A stretch of DNA of 64,000 bases, taken from contig NC_088795.1 in assembly GCF_011386835.1 (NCBI RefSeq), positions 117,321,434 through 117,385,433 of the forward strand, written 5' to 3'. The notes under the pieces are model-generated. The model was not told the DNA's origin and did not search any database. It saw nothing but the letters and a program-made list of their open reading frames with translations. Below, piece after piece: positions 1 to 10,563 of the stretch; position 1 is the first letter of the stretch, and the number at the start of each line of letters is the position of its first letter. This DNA comes from Chrysemys picta bellii (taxonomy: Eukaryota; Chordata; Testudines; Emydidae). Position numbers and translations under genes: made by a program.

Positions 1-2365
1 AAGTTGAAGGCAGAAGGGACCATGAAGATCAGCTAGTTCGACCTTCTGTATAACACAGGCCGGAGAATTCCATCTGTTTACTCCTGTATTGACCCTAATA
101 TGCTTTAGTCAAACAAGTTATCTTACAGAAAGGCATTTACTTTATCTTACAGCTTCTTCTACACTCTGGCTGGTTGTTTTCTACTCCTTTGGCATGTTAC
201 ACTAGCTTCCTTCAATTTACTAATATATAACTTACACCGTGATTTCTGTCCTCTCTGAATTTGGCCTTGGAAAAGTTGCTTGAGCAAAAAGCTCAGTCCC
301 TCATCAAGTCCCTATTTATGGCCCAAATAAAAGCAAACCCCCAAGAATTATATTATTTGTATCCTTGGAAGAACTCCCACTAACTCATTAATTTCTGTTA
401 CTGACTCTTGTGCAGCCTGTATGGCACCATTTAATAATGACTTAGTGTCTTGAACACTCTATATAACCATAACTACTTCATAAAATGCCTCAGTGTTAAT
501 TGTTTTAATGTACAAAGGGTATATAATTTGGATCAAAGGGCACTTCTGTGAAATCTTAATTATGTATTCCAGCACTTGTACAAAATATTACTTCTTGACA
601 TATAGGTCATGTTCTAATAAACAGAGGAACCACAATAATGTGGACATGAAATTTAATTATTATATTACTGAATCATCTCTTTAATTTGAAGGCCTTTTAA
701 AAAGCACAGTCTGCCTGACTGCAACCTCCGTCAATTCCTTCCAGAAGTGTTAGTGTGTTATGACAATACAAGGCAAAAGCACAAATGTCTTTTGAAAGCT
801 ATTTAATTGCAACCATTCCATTGGTGTCTGTTGTGCATTAAAAAAGAGGTTCTGAAAGAACAAAGCTGAATATTATAAAACATTTTTTAAAAGCCTCAGT
901 TTTCTCCTTTTAAAAAGTTATATACTAAAGTAATACCTTTATATCAAAATGACTGCAAAATTCCACTCAGCTTAAAGTAAATGAGTAAGTAGTGTCTATT
1001 AAAGACAAAATTATTTCTATGCAATAATTAAGCTTCCATACGGTAATGCTGACTCTTGAATAACGTAATATACTTAATTATGGCTTAGTTGTTTACAAAA
1101 TGTACCTACTTACAGTAACAAAAAATATATACGCTTCTTTTTTTAAAAAAATTAACCCAGCAGGCCAGATTCTGGCCAGATCCAGATCCTCTGGAGGGGG
1201 ACTCGCCACTGGCATAAATGTGGTGGAAGTGGTGCCTGCTCCAGCTGATTTCCACCCACCCAACCAACTCCAGCATAGGGGACATACTGGAGTAGGGTGT
1301 GTGGGAGTATGATCATGTGGAACTTTGCTCCACTGACCCTCTGCTGAGGTCAGGTCCATGGGGAGACTGGGCTGCTTCAGGTAGAGAAAGCTGTAAGTTG
1401 TTCACTGAAAGCCCTCACTTCTCCTGCACCAAGCAGAGCTCGACTAGAGGGGAGAACTGAGCCCACGTTTGATTCTTTTCTGATTGTTTCTCTTTCAGGA
1501 TTGAATCCCATGAAAATGGTATCGTGTTCCATACAACCAGTCTGGTGGAGCTCTGATTTGCTTCTATAGTATAGCAGGCGCACAGGGCCAGACACTGCAT
1601 TCTGGCCCAGCTATGCTTAATGCACGAATAGGAGGGCAGAGGGAAGGTGGCTTTAAACTGCCAGCTGAGCATAGCTGGAGTGCAGCAGCAATGCAGCTGT
1701 CATGACCTCATCACCTGACTACACCCTCAGCCCAACTGGGGCTGAAAGGGGTACATGGCAATGGCAATGGCCTGGCCAGTCAATTCTGTGCCATCCAGGG
1801 AACCCCCATATGCTGGAGGTATTCTTGGCATGAGAGATCTGCTTGCTTTATTACCCCTTTATGCCACCAGAAGGATATAAAGGGTCCATAATGCATCACA
1901 GAATTGGCCTCACAGAGTTTATATAGAATCCATCCCTCAAAGGGGATATTCACACTGCTATGAGAGTGTGTATAAACACTTTCCCCCTCTCTCCCCCAAT
2001 CAATTTACTATTCTGTATACCTCTGGATATTAATGAATGAAGATATTTAAAATTAAATAAAAGCTTTCCCCTTATCTTGAGCTTCAGAGGAGTCATAATC
2101 CCTATGTTTAAGACACTATAGTTAATCCTCAAATGAGATGAAACTGTAACAATTTACACCAGCTGATGATCTATCCAAATAACTTTGCAGTCTTAACATC
2201 ATAGTCCAGGGTTGATATAAATAATAAATTAAAGTTAAAGGGTCATATATTTAGATGTGATATTGTGTATTGTGCTACTTAATATTTTGCAAGTGTCAGA
2301 AGAAGAATACAAACCCACAATTCCTTTACATTTATATTTATAACTATATAAGTTATTTAAAAAAC
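1..2365. other. Intergenic, no gene seen
   Basis: AT-rich DNA. Around 1160-1900 base composition is more GC-rich and reads like old repeat sequence, but I could not assign a family. Open frames here are short and on both strands with no family resemblance. Confidence 0.6.
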
Positions 2366-2378
2366 ATACAATGATTAG

Positions 2379-2581
2379 GTTTCAGAGTGGTATCCGTGTT
2401 AGTCTGTATCAGCAAAAACAACGAGGAGTACTTGTGGCACCTTAGAGACTAACAAATTTATTTGAGCATAACAATATTTTCCACTGCATGCATCCAATGA
2501 AGTGGGTTTTAGCCCACGAAAGCTTATGCTCAAATAAATTTGTTAGTCTCTAAGGTGCCACAAGTACTCCTCGTTCTTTTT
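2379..2581. mobile_element. Snap-back retroposon with 13-bp TSD (GACTAACACGGCTAC-type family)
   Basis: Arms 2420-2471 and 2524-2575 are perfect reverse complements over 52 bp, separated by 52 nt. Flanks atacaatgattag (2366-2378) and atacaattattag (2582-2594) differ at one position and form a 13-bp target duplication, pointing to target-primed insertion. The left end carries CCGTGTTAGTCTGTATC, the reverse complement of the family 3' end. The family recurs at 41497 and 58288. Its class is not certain; Penelope-like is my best guess because of inverted copies and a hammerhead-like core. Confidence 0.85.
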
Positions 2582-2594
2582 ATACAATTATTAG

Positions 2595-3990
2595 TAAATG
2601 GTACTGTGTTCTTGGAAGGTACAAATACATTATTTTAATGGCCAAAAATCTTGAGTAAAGTAGAAGGCACTTAATACCAGCCTGGCATTATCAGGTTGTG
2701 CAGGTTTCATTGTCGTGCATATTAGTTTAAATGGACAAATCCCATTAATAATGGGACTTGCTGTCTGGTTGGCCACATATGAATTCAGAGTGACTAGAAT
2801 TTTCATTAGAGTTTAAAATTTTCAGAATATATTGTAACTACAACAAGCTATGAATTCTTTCTACATCAGATACATCTGGTTTGTCAAAACTGAGAATATG
2901 GTTTATTCCAACATGTGCTCTGCCAGGACTGGTTTTATGCTCATCATAGGCCAAAGAGTTTTGCATTAGTAAGGACTGCAAGATTCAGCTCCAGATAGCA
3001 AATATACTCACCTCAGAATCCAGTGCAGATTGCTTCTCCTCATGGCAAACTCAGAGATGAATCTAGTCTTTAAGCTGATGTAATTTACGTCTTCTTCTCT
3101 GAGTCTGTGCTGATGAAACAGGACAGAGGTAGAAGATTCTTAGAACTTGTCTCTACACAGAAGTGACACTGGTATAATTTATATTGGTTTAGTTAAACTG
3201 ACACAACTCCAGCTGAGTGCGTTCAGACTGTGTGCTTGGGTCTGCACAGCACCACACTGCATCAGTTTCAGTGCTGTGTGGCTGGGTCTCCCAGAGCCCC
3301 TTGCACTGCCTGCAAGGTGACTGCATTCTGGGCAAATTTTATGGTGTATTATGGGAAATGGAGGCACAGGTGTCAAAAGGCAATCATCCCTCTGCTGTAT
3401 CTCAGAGCTCCTCTTTTGCCTGTGCCATTGCCAAACTGCTCTCTGCCAGTATGGGTGAACCCCAGAGGAAGACTGGGCATTATTGTCACAGGAAAGCTGA
3501 TCTTGTTATGTTGGAGAGGCCATGGGACTGTGCCTGAGGTGCTGATGAGAAGAATCCATAGCTGGAGAAAGATGGCATAGGAGAACACATACTTTGATGC
3601 TGCTTAGGTACTCTGGTTTCATCTCTTCTTAGAGAAGCTGCTCTTGGTGGAGTGACACTTTTGGAGATCCCAACAAGCACTAAATGAGCAGATTGTTTTG
3701 AAGACCTAGGATGGCCAGTGATGGCTCCAGAACTTCAGGATGTGAAGGCCACATTCCTATTTTGTGTGCCAAGCTAGCCCCAACCCTGCAGTGTCAGAAC
3801 ACCAGAATAAGAGCTGCCCTGAGTGTGGAGAAGTGAGCGTCAATCACAGTGTGGAAGCCTGCCATCTCAGTTTGTTACTGAGGTTAGTGGAGAAATGGTG
3901 TGGGGAAATGCACGAGGGTAGTTGTTATGGAGGGCAGCAAGGCAACTCAGCATCTCCTATTGTGTGTCCTGTTCAAGCAGTAGGGGTTTC
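2595..3990. other. Intergenic, possibly decayed flank of the Harbinger remnant
   Basis: CTTGTCTCTACACAGAAGTG near 3148 resembles an eroded Harbinger end, and 3230-3990 is GC-richer with overlapping open frames that show no recognisable protein until GFPNC at 3991. The rest is unremarkable. Confidence 0.5.
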
Positions 3991-4345
3991 CTAATTGTGA
4001 GGGTGCGGTTGACAGGACACATGTACCAATTTTGTGCCTGCCTCATCTAGCTTCAAGGAAAGGCTACTTCTCAATGGTTCTTCAGACCTTGGTGGATCGG
4101 GGGGGGGGGGGGGGGCGAGGGAGCAGATTTACAGACATTAACACAGGATGGTCTGGAAAGGTCCACAATGTGAGAATATCCTTAAATTCTGGTCTATCGG
4201 AAAAATTGCAGTGAAGAACTTCCCCCTCCCCCACTATCCAATGGACATTAAGGGAGCTGCTTGCTCAAATGTTGTGGGTAATTTACCCTTTGCTTCACTT
4301 GTGTATAAGACATATGCTGACAACAGAGGAAAAAATGGTGTGTGT
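3991..4345 (+). pseudogene. Old Harbinger transposase fragment
   Basis: Two frames together give GFPNCEGAVDRTHVPILCLP, then RKGYFSMVLQTLVD, FTDINTGWSGKVHNVRI, FPLPHYPMDIKGAACSNVVG and LPFASLVYKTYADN: the central PIF/Harbinger nuclease, including the first catalytic Asp (GAVD.TH). The second catalytic Asp position, expected between VVG and LPF, is replaced (VVGNLPF). A run of 17 G at 4099-4115 and a frameshift near 4200 break the frame. Upstream homology stops at GFPNC. A possible decayed left end (CTTGTCTCTACACAG, ~3148) lies 840 bp upstream. Confidence 0.85.
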
Positions 4346-5164
4346 GTGCATTTTGCTGTTTTTTCAAATTTTTGAAATTTCAACATTTTCAAAAATTGAG
4401 AAATTGTGAACAACTCTATAGCTGTCAAAATGGGGAGATTTCTGACACATTTTGTGTTTGTTTCACTGTTTTTTCATCAAAATTTTATTATTTTTTTTAA
4501 TTAAAATTCAAAGAAATTTCACCAGTTCTAGTTCTTGGCAAGTAGATAGTAAAACAGTGGATTTCACGGTTTAAGGTCTATGTAGTTGTCACATCAAAGT
4601 TGCATGATTCAGGCATGATATTGACCTTCTGTATCTCTGAAAGAAAAGAGAGTTCCCTAGTTCTTGCACAAACTTTTCTAGATAAAGAAGGGTTGATGTA
4701 AATGATGAATCATACACAGAATGAATATTGAATGGCATGGGGCCTATGCATAGACAAAATAGATCAAAAGGGAATGTGTGTAAGGAGGGTTATATAAATT
4801 GAAAGACATACACTGAAAGATACAAATAATGAAGTGAAGGGAGAAGAATGATCTGACTGATTAAACTGATACGAGTCAAACCGTGCTTCTGAGTCTTTGA
4901 TGAGTGTGTCAGAGGTCACCTCAATACAATCACTAAAGTTCCCAAGACATGCAACCTTCCCGACCTAGTCACAAAATTAAACAGGAGCTCTGAGACTTCA
5001 TCAGCAAACAATAATATACCGGATGTTGACAACTGATAGACTTCTAAGCAAATACTGTAAAAAGGGATTGGGAATAGCGAGTTTGTCAAGAAGAGAAACT
5101 GGGTGGTAGGGAAGAAGTTTAAAATAAATTAAAATGGCTACTTCATTTGTAATTCCCATACTGC
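4346..5164. other. Intergenic, nothing recognised
   Basis: AT-rich, with a TTTTTCAAA/TTTGAAA-rich patch at 4355-4510. No gene or clear repeat. Confidence 0.6.
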
Positions 5165-5842
5165 AGCAATGGTATATGAGAGAAACTCAGCAGATGACAC
5201 TAAGCTGGCGGGAGAGGTAGATACACTGGTGGGTAGGGATAGGGTCCAGAGTGACCTAGACAAATTGGAGGATTGGGCCAAAAGAAATCTGATGAGGTTC
5301 AACAAGGACAAGTGCAGAGTCCTGCACTTAGGACAGAAGAATCCCAGTCACTGCTACAGGCTGGGGACTGACTGGCTAAGCGGCAGTTCTGCAGAAAAGG
5401 ACCTGGGGCCAATGAAAATGATTAGGGGGCTGGGGCACATGACTTATGAGGAGAGGCTGAGGGAACTGGGCTTATTTAGTCTGCAGAAGAAAAGAGTGAG
5501 GGGAGATTGCCTTCAACTACCTGAAGGGAGGCTCCGAAGAGGATAGAGCTAGGCTGTTCTCCGTGGTGGCAGATGACAGAACAAGGAGCAGTGGTCTAAA
5601 ATTGCAGTGTTGGAGGTCTAGGTTGGATATTAGGAAAAACTATTTCACTAGGAGGGTGGTGAAGCACTGGAATGGGTTACTTAGGGAGGTGGTGGAATCT
5701 CCATCCTTAGAGATTTTTAAGGCCCAGCTTGACAAAGCCCTGGCTGGGATGATTTAGTTGGTGTTGGTCCTGCTTTGAGCAGGGGGTTGGACTAGAGGAT
5801 CTCCTGAGGTCTCTTCCAACGCTAATCTTCTATGATTCTATA
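5165..5842 (+). pseudogene. CR1 LINE reverse transcriptase remnant with 3' end
   Basis: Translates to [14 protein letters not shown], then [20 protein letters not shown] and [16 protein letters not shown]: the catalytic [FY]ADD block and the following palm/thumb region of CR1 RT, with the aromatic residue changed to Ser. After AEKDLG the sequence jumps to [17 protein letters not shown], so about 80 residues are deleted. Frameshifts follow, then [20 protein letters not shown] and the CR1 3' terminus CTTCTATGATTCTATAA near 5826-5842. 5'-truncated, dead copy. Confidence 0.93.
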
Positions 5843-6348
5843 AGAACAGGCATCATTCGGGTACGATTTATCAGATATTAATCAAATAGATGAAGTTCAT
5901 ATTCATGCTGATTATCTACTCTTCCAGGTTTGTCTTGCTGGATAGAGACTTGGAGCTTGATTATTTACTGAGAAATGCTGGAGTCTTAAGAGTTTCTTAA
6001 TACAACTCATTATGTTAAAAAAAACATGTAAATATAGAAATAATATATATGAGTATACAATCAGATTCATGTTAGATGGAGTTGTATCCTTTTACCCCAT
6101 CCAAGGACTTCTTAGATTGCAAGCTCCTCAGGTCAGGGATCATGTCTTCTTTTGTGTTTGCACAGCACCTGACACAAGTCTCCAGTACCAATTGGGCGAC
6201 TAGGCAATACTTCAGCAATAAATACAAATGTTCTAAAAATGTCTCTAAAAAAGGATGGCTTACTTTTCTGACATATAGAGGGGGTTTATGTTGTTTGTTG
6301 TTTTTTGAGGGGTGGGGTGGGTGCAAAGTGGAAGGCATTTTAGAACTA

Positions 6349-6475
6349 CCTTTCCTTCCCATTCAGCTGTACTAAGTGTAAACTCAATGCAGCTGAGGGG
6401 CTGCTCCAAATCCTCTCTGAGTAACTGTTGGTTTAAGTAATCATGGTCAATTCAGCTGTCAGTAACTACATAGGC
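6349..6475 (+). repeat. Direct duplication, copy A (127 bp)
   Basis: Matches 7950-8075 with about three substitutions and one single-base deletion (CTTTCCTTCCCATTCAGCTG...AACTACATAGG). Not a recognised mobile element; see copy B. Confidence 0.95.
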
Positions 6476-7949
6476 CTTTGAGCCTAGTGAAGAGAGAGAG
6501 AGAGAGATTCCTTTCTGCTTAGTGCAATGCCAGCAGAACTGTTAACTGAGTTCCAGTGGCAGACTCTCTCTCTTACTGGTAATGATGCATAAGCCATAAG
6601 GAACCCTACTTAACTTTCAGATCCTAGGTTGGGTTTGCAGGTTTAGAAAGCAGAAACACACCCCTCTTTATCTGTAAACTGAGCAAATTTGATGCCAAAT
6701 CTGTTGAGAGAAAATAAACATGGAACTCAATACCTTTTTTTACAGGGTCACTTTTCAGAGTACAAGACACACTTTGAAAGGGAGAACTGATAAGCGTTGT
6801 TAGTGAAATGAAATGCCATAGAAGAGGTAGAGAGGTTCCCCACCCTCAACCCCTCTATGTCCCTTGCTGAAATAATTGTCCAAAAGCCTGTATGGTTTAT
6901 TTAAACAAATTTACTCAGAGACGTGACTGACTGTTTTTAAGCTGAACGCTCACAGTAACAATTACCTGTGATCTCAATGTCCAGGAGCCTCAATAAACAG
7001 CCCATGGATTTATGTCTTAGTGAGAACCAACCTATTAGTTGCAGCCATAAATCTCATGTGCCTTGTGTGCAAAGTGAATTTTAATAAAAATCATATAAGG
7101 AGCCAAAGTTGCTAGGCTGGGTTTCACATGGCTGCCAACATTTGAAAGCAATTAATAAGGACCTTTTGGGGGTGGGTAAATAAAGCCATGTCTTTAGCGA
7201 CTGTTGACATGTACTGGACTCGATTAACTTGTCTGAAGGAGAGAATGAAAAGGAGTTTTCTTAAAAAAGAAATGGGGACTGTCACTTCTGAATAGGACAG
7301 ATGGTACACATGGGTCAGTCCTCTGAGTTTACAATCTATTCTCATCTTCTCCTATACTCTACCACCATATAAACATCATACGCGCCATAAAAATGAATTG
7401 GTAAAATAAAATAAATATACATCTGCACCCATCAGAATACTGAAAACAGATTTGGCTCATAATGAATAGAAGTGGAGACTATTAGAATAAGCAGGGTGTG
7501 TGTCCATTTTCAAAGTTCTTACTTTCCACCTTCATTGTGCATCACACATGCTATATACAGGAAATGTGACACAGCTTCATTACTAACTCAGAATTAAAAG
7601 GTCAAGCAAATAATTAGTTAATTTTTATAATTATATTCACATTATTTTTATAACCCAAACAGCTCAGACCTTTTGTCATTTGCATGAAAAGACTAAAAGA
7701 GCACCTACTGAGTGCCAGTTGCTTTGTGCTGTCTCAGCAGTGCAAATCAGCTAGAAAGGTGCCCTAAAGGGGAAGCCAGGGATTCCCCCTGACATGCAAA
7801 GGGTATTTCAGGGACTGAGCGTATGTGCTCCACTGGTCGCTATAAGACTAATTCAATTAGTGCAATTCAGCACAGCCTTTAGGCTGCTTTAAGTTATATC
7901 AGGAGCCATTTTGGGCCTTGGTTGTAAAGGACTGGGGAGTGGAGGACGG

Positions 7950-8075
7950 CCTTTCCTTCCCATTCAGCTGTACCAAGTGTAAACTCAATGCAGCTGAGGG
8001 GCTGCTCCAAATCCTCTCTGAGTAACTGTTGGTTTAAGTAATCATCGTCAATTCAGTGTCAGCAACTACATAGGC
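7950..8075 (+). repeat. Direct duplication, copy B (126 bp)
   Basis: About 97% identical to 6349-6475, same orientation, 1.6 kb apart. Both end abruptly and have no terminal repeats, which favours a local duplication over transposition. Confidence 0.95.
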
Positions 8076-8456
8076 TTGACCTGCATCTGTATATATAGAA
8101 CAGGCCTGGCAGTGAGAATGAGGTAGATAAATTCTAATTGATCACTTTTCACTGGGAAGTTGACCTTGCTTTTGTATATCTTTTGAGCTCTTGAAGTGTT
8201 ACCTGTGCCAGTACCTATACACACCACATGCTACTTCAGTACAATTCATTTAAACCCCAGAATGGGATGATAGTTTTCAACTAATATTGTATCTGCCTCT
8301 GGGATCAATCCCTTCACTCTCTGTCACCATTAAATTCCAAAGGGAACATCATGCCTCTTTTATGTCAGTTTTCTTAGGCATTGAAGGTGTGGGTCCTATT
8401 ATCCTATGCCATGCATGTGTACCTCTTAAACCAAAATCACTGAGGGCTGGATAAAT

Positions 8457-8471
8457 GGGGGGGGGGGGGGG
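8457..8471. repeat. Poly-G tract (15 G)
   Basis: Homopolymer in unique sequence. A C-run lies at 12853-12864 and another G-run at 4099-4115 within the Harbinger fragment. Confidence 0.95.
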
Positions 8472-9117
8472 AATATGATCCATTCCAAACTGGCTGGATT
8501 TGAGCCAGCTGAACCAAATTCATACACTCAGATTAAAGTTCATCTGAATGGGCAGTGTGGCCTAGAAGAGCTTGTGGATAGCTGTGGAATGGTTAGGTGG
8601 GGGAAATGCATATTCCTGGTGAGTCCTGTGCTTGGGTAGGCCAGCCCTCCAGATTAGCAAGAAGTGGGCTATTTCCCTATCTATTTACCCCCTTTTAATA
8701 CCTTCCTGTCATTCTAGGATCATGCATCATGCTGGTCTTGCTTTGTTGATTGGAATAGTTGCATTATAGTTGTTGTCATATCCTAAGGCAGTTTGAATAT
8801 GGGTTCAATATGCATGAAAACAAACACCCTCACTCCTGCATACTCAAAAATCGTTAGTGCCAATTCCTGCCCTCAGATAAGTGCACACAGCCCCTGATTT
8901 GGTCACTGAGAATTGAATACATGTATCTATTTGTCTCTAAGGGCCTGGGCCTGTACTATTGAACACAGGGAAGTTATTAGGAGTTGAGGGTGACCAGGCT
9001 CTAAGAATCTAACAAGCCCACAAAGGATATGAAAAACAGAGCTGAAGCAGAAACTCAATCTTTAATCTATCCCAATAGGTCTATTAGCTATTGCAACATA
9101 TCAAATAAGATCACTCA

Positions 9118-9178
9118 GGGCCTAATCCAAATCCCAATAAGTCTTTCCATTGACTTCACTGGCCTTTTGGTTTAGGCT
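9118..9178. repeat. Palindromic GGGCC-type MITE relic
   Basis: GGGCCTAATCCAAA at the left against TTTTGGTTTAGGCT at the right, with ATTGACTTCA near the centre, a hallmark of a degenerate amniote palindromic element seen many times in this window. Confidence 0.55.
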
Positions 9179-10438
9179 GAGAGGGTCTTGATACGTTGCA
9201 ATAAGTGTTTAACTACTGCTTACTGTGGGTAAAGGATTAACTTCAGCCTTTGTGCCCTTGTCTTTGGGAGTCCGAGAGAGAACTTCAACATTGTCTAAGT
9301 GGGTTTTGATTGTACGTTGTCTAGTTGGGTTTGTTTTTGTATAATAATACCCGCTTCTGACAATAGCGTGCTTTGGTTTCTGAACTTTAATGGTGCTGTA
9401 CCAGGAAATTTTATATAAATAATATAACGTGCCAGTGATTTGTTATGGGCCCCAAGATTTACAAAAAATTACATCTCCCAATATTTTTGTTCATGTTATT
9501 GACTGATAACCTGCCAAGTTTCGTTGTTAAAAAAAAAAAAAAAGCAGCATTCTTTTTAGCAACCAAGGAACAAAAATGTGCTCCAAAACGCCCATGTGGT
9601 GTTGTTTTTTTAATTTTTAACTTCCCTGCAGTGCTGTGTCTTTACTTCCCCAATCTCAGCCTAGAACATAATTTTATGGCCAAGTTATCCAATCTCTTTA
9701 AAGTGAGGTTCATAACAGCAATAGGGACAGATCCTTAGGTGCATGGGTGGGCATTGCTATAGGAATTGCATCTTTAAAAGCATTATTCACACTATCACTC
9801 TCGTAATAGGGGCACCTGCTAATAGTGCTGCTGGAGTCTCTCAATATTTCCATTATAAGCCACTCTTTTCATGAGTTCATTTCTCTGCTAATAAAAGTTT
9901 ACTTCCCAGCTGAAACTTGGCTGAAAATGGCTTTTGCCTGGGAACGATTATTATTAATATTTTAAAATAAATTTTGCTTTACAAATCTTTGTTGCTTTTA
10001 AATTAAAGGACGGAGAGGCCTACACAGCGCATTTACAACCGATCTGGCAGTCCTCTTTAGAGTTATAGGCCAACTAGAAGTTAAAGGGTCTGATTGCCCT
10101 GTGGTTAGTAGGGAGCAAAACTGCCCAAAGGGGTGTCAGTTGGACAATGGAGTGGAAAACCGGGGTGCAGTTCTGCTGCTCCTGTGCATGTGGGAGGATA
10201 TTGGCTCATGTTAGCAGTACACACCCCAAGCCTGGCCTGTTGGAAGAGGGTGTGGCTAACAAATGAGAAAGTGCAGCCAGGGAAAAAAACAACTCTACCA
10301 CATACTCTGCCCTTCAAAAGTGACTTTAGCAATGCCAGAAGGCTGTACGTTAAAGCAGCCTCAGGAAGCTTTAATTTAGAGGTATGAGTGGGGGACTGGG
10401 ATCCACCTGATGGGCCTTTGCTTTCATTGACTGTGTTA

Positions 10439-10563
10439 TAGGGTGATCAGACAGCAAGTGTGAAAAATCGGGACAGGGGGTGGGGGGTAATAGGAGCCTA
10501 TATAAGAAAAAAGCCCCAAATATCGGGACTATCCCTATAAAATCAGGACATCTGGTCACCCTA
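10439..10563. mobile_element. hAT-type MITE, ~125 bp, copy 1
   Basis: Ends TAGGGTGAtC...GGTCACCCTA with the internal GGGAC and CTATAA blocks shared by all four copies. Flanking octamers ctgtgtta and aagtgtga match at 5 of 8, so this is the most eroded target duplication of the four. Confidence 0.85.

Larger units (their letters stand above)
5843..10438. other. Intergenic, apart from the 6349/7950 duplication and a MITE relic
   Basis: Otherwise AT-rich unique-looking sequence with a G-run (8457), an A-run (9531) and CATTTGCATGAAAA near 7677. No coding support. Confidence 0.6.
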
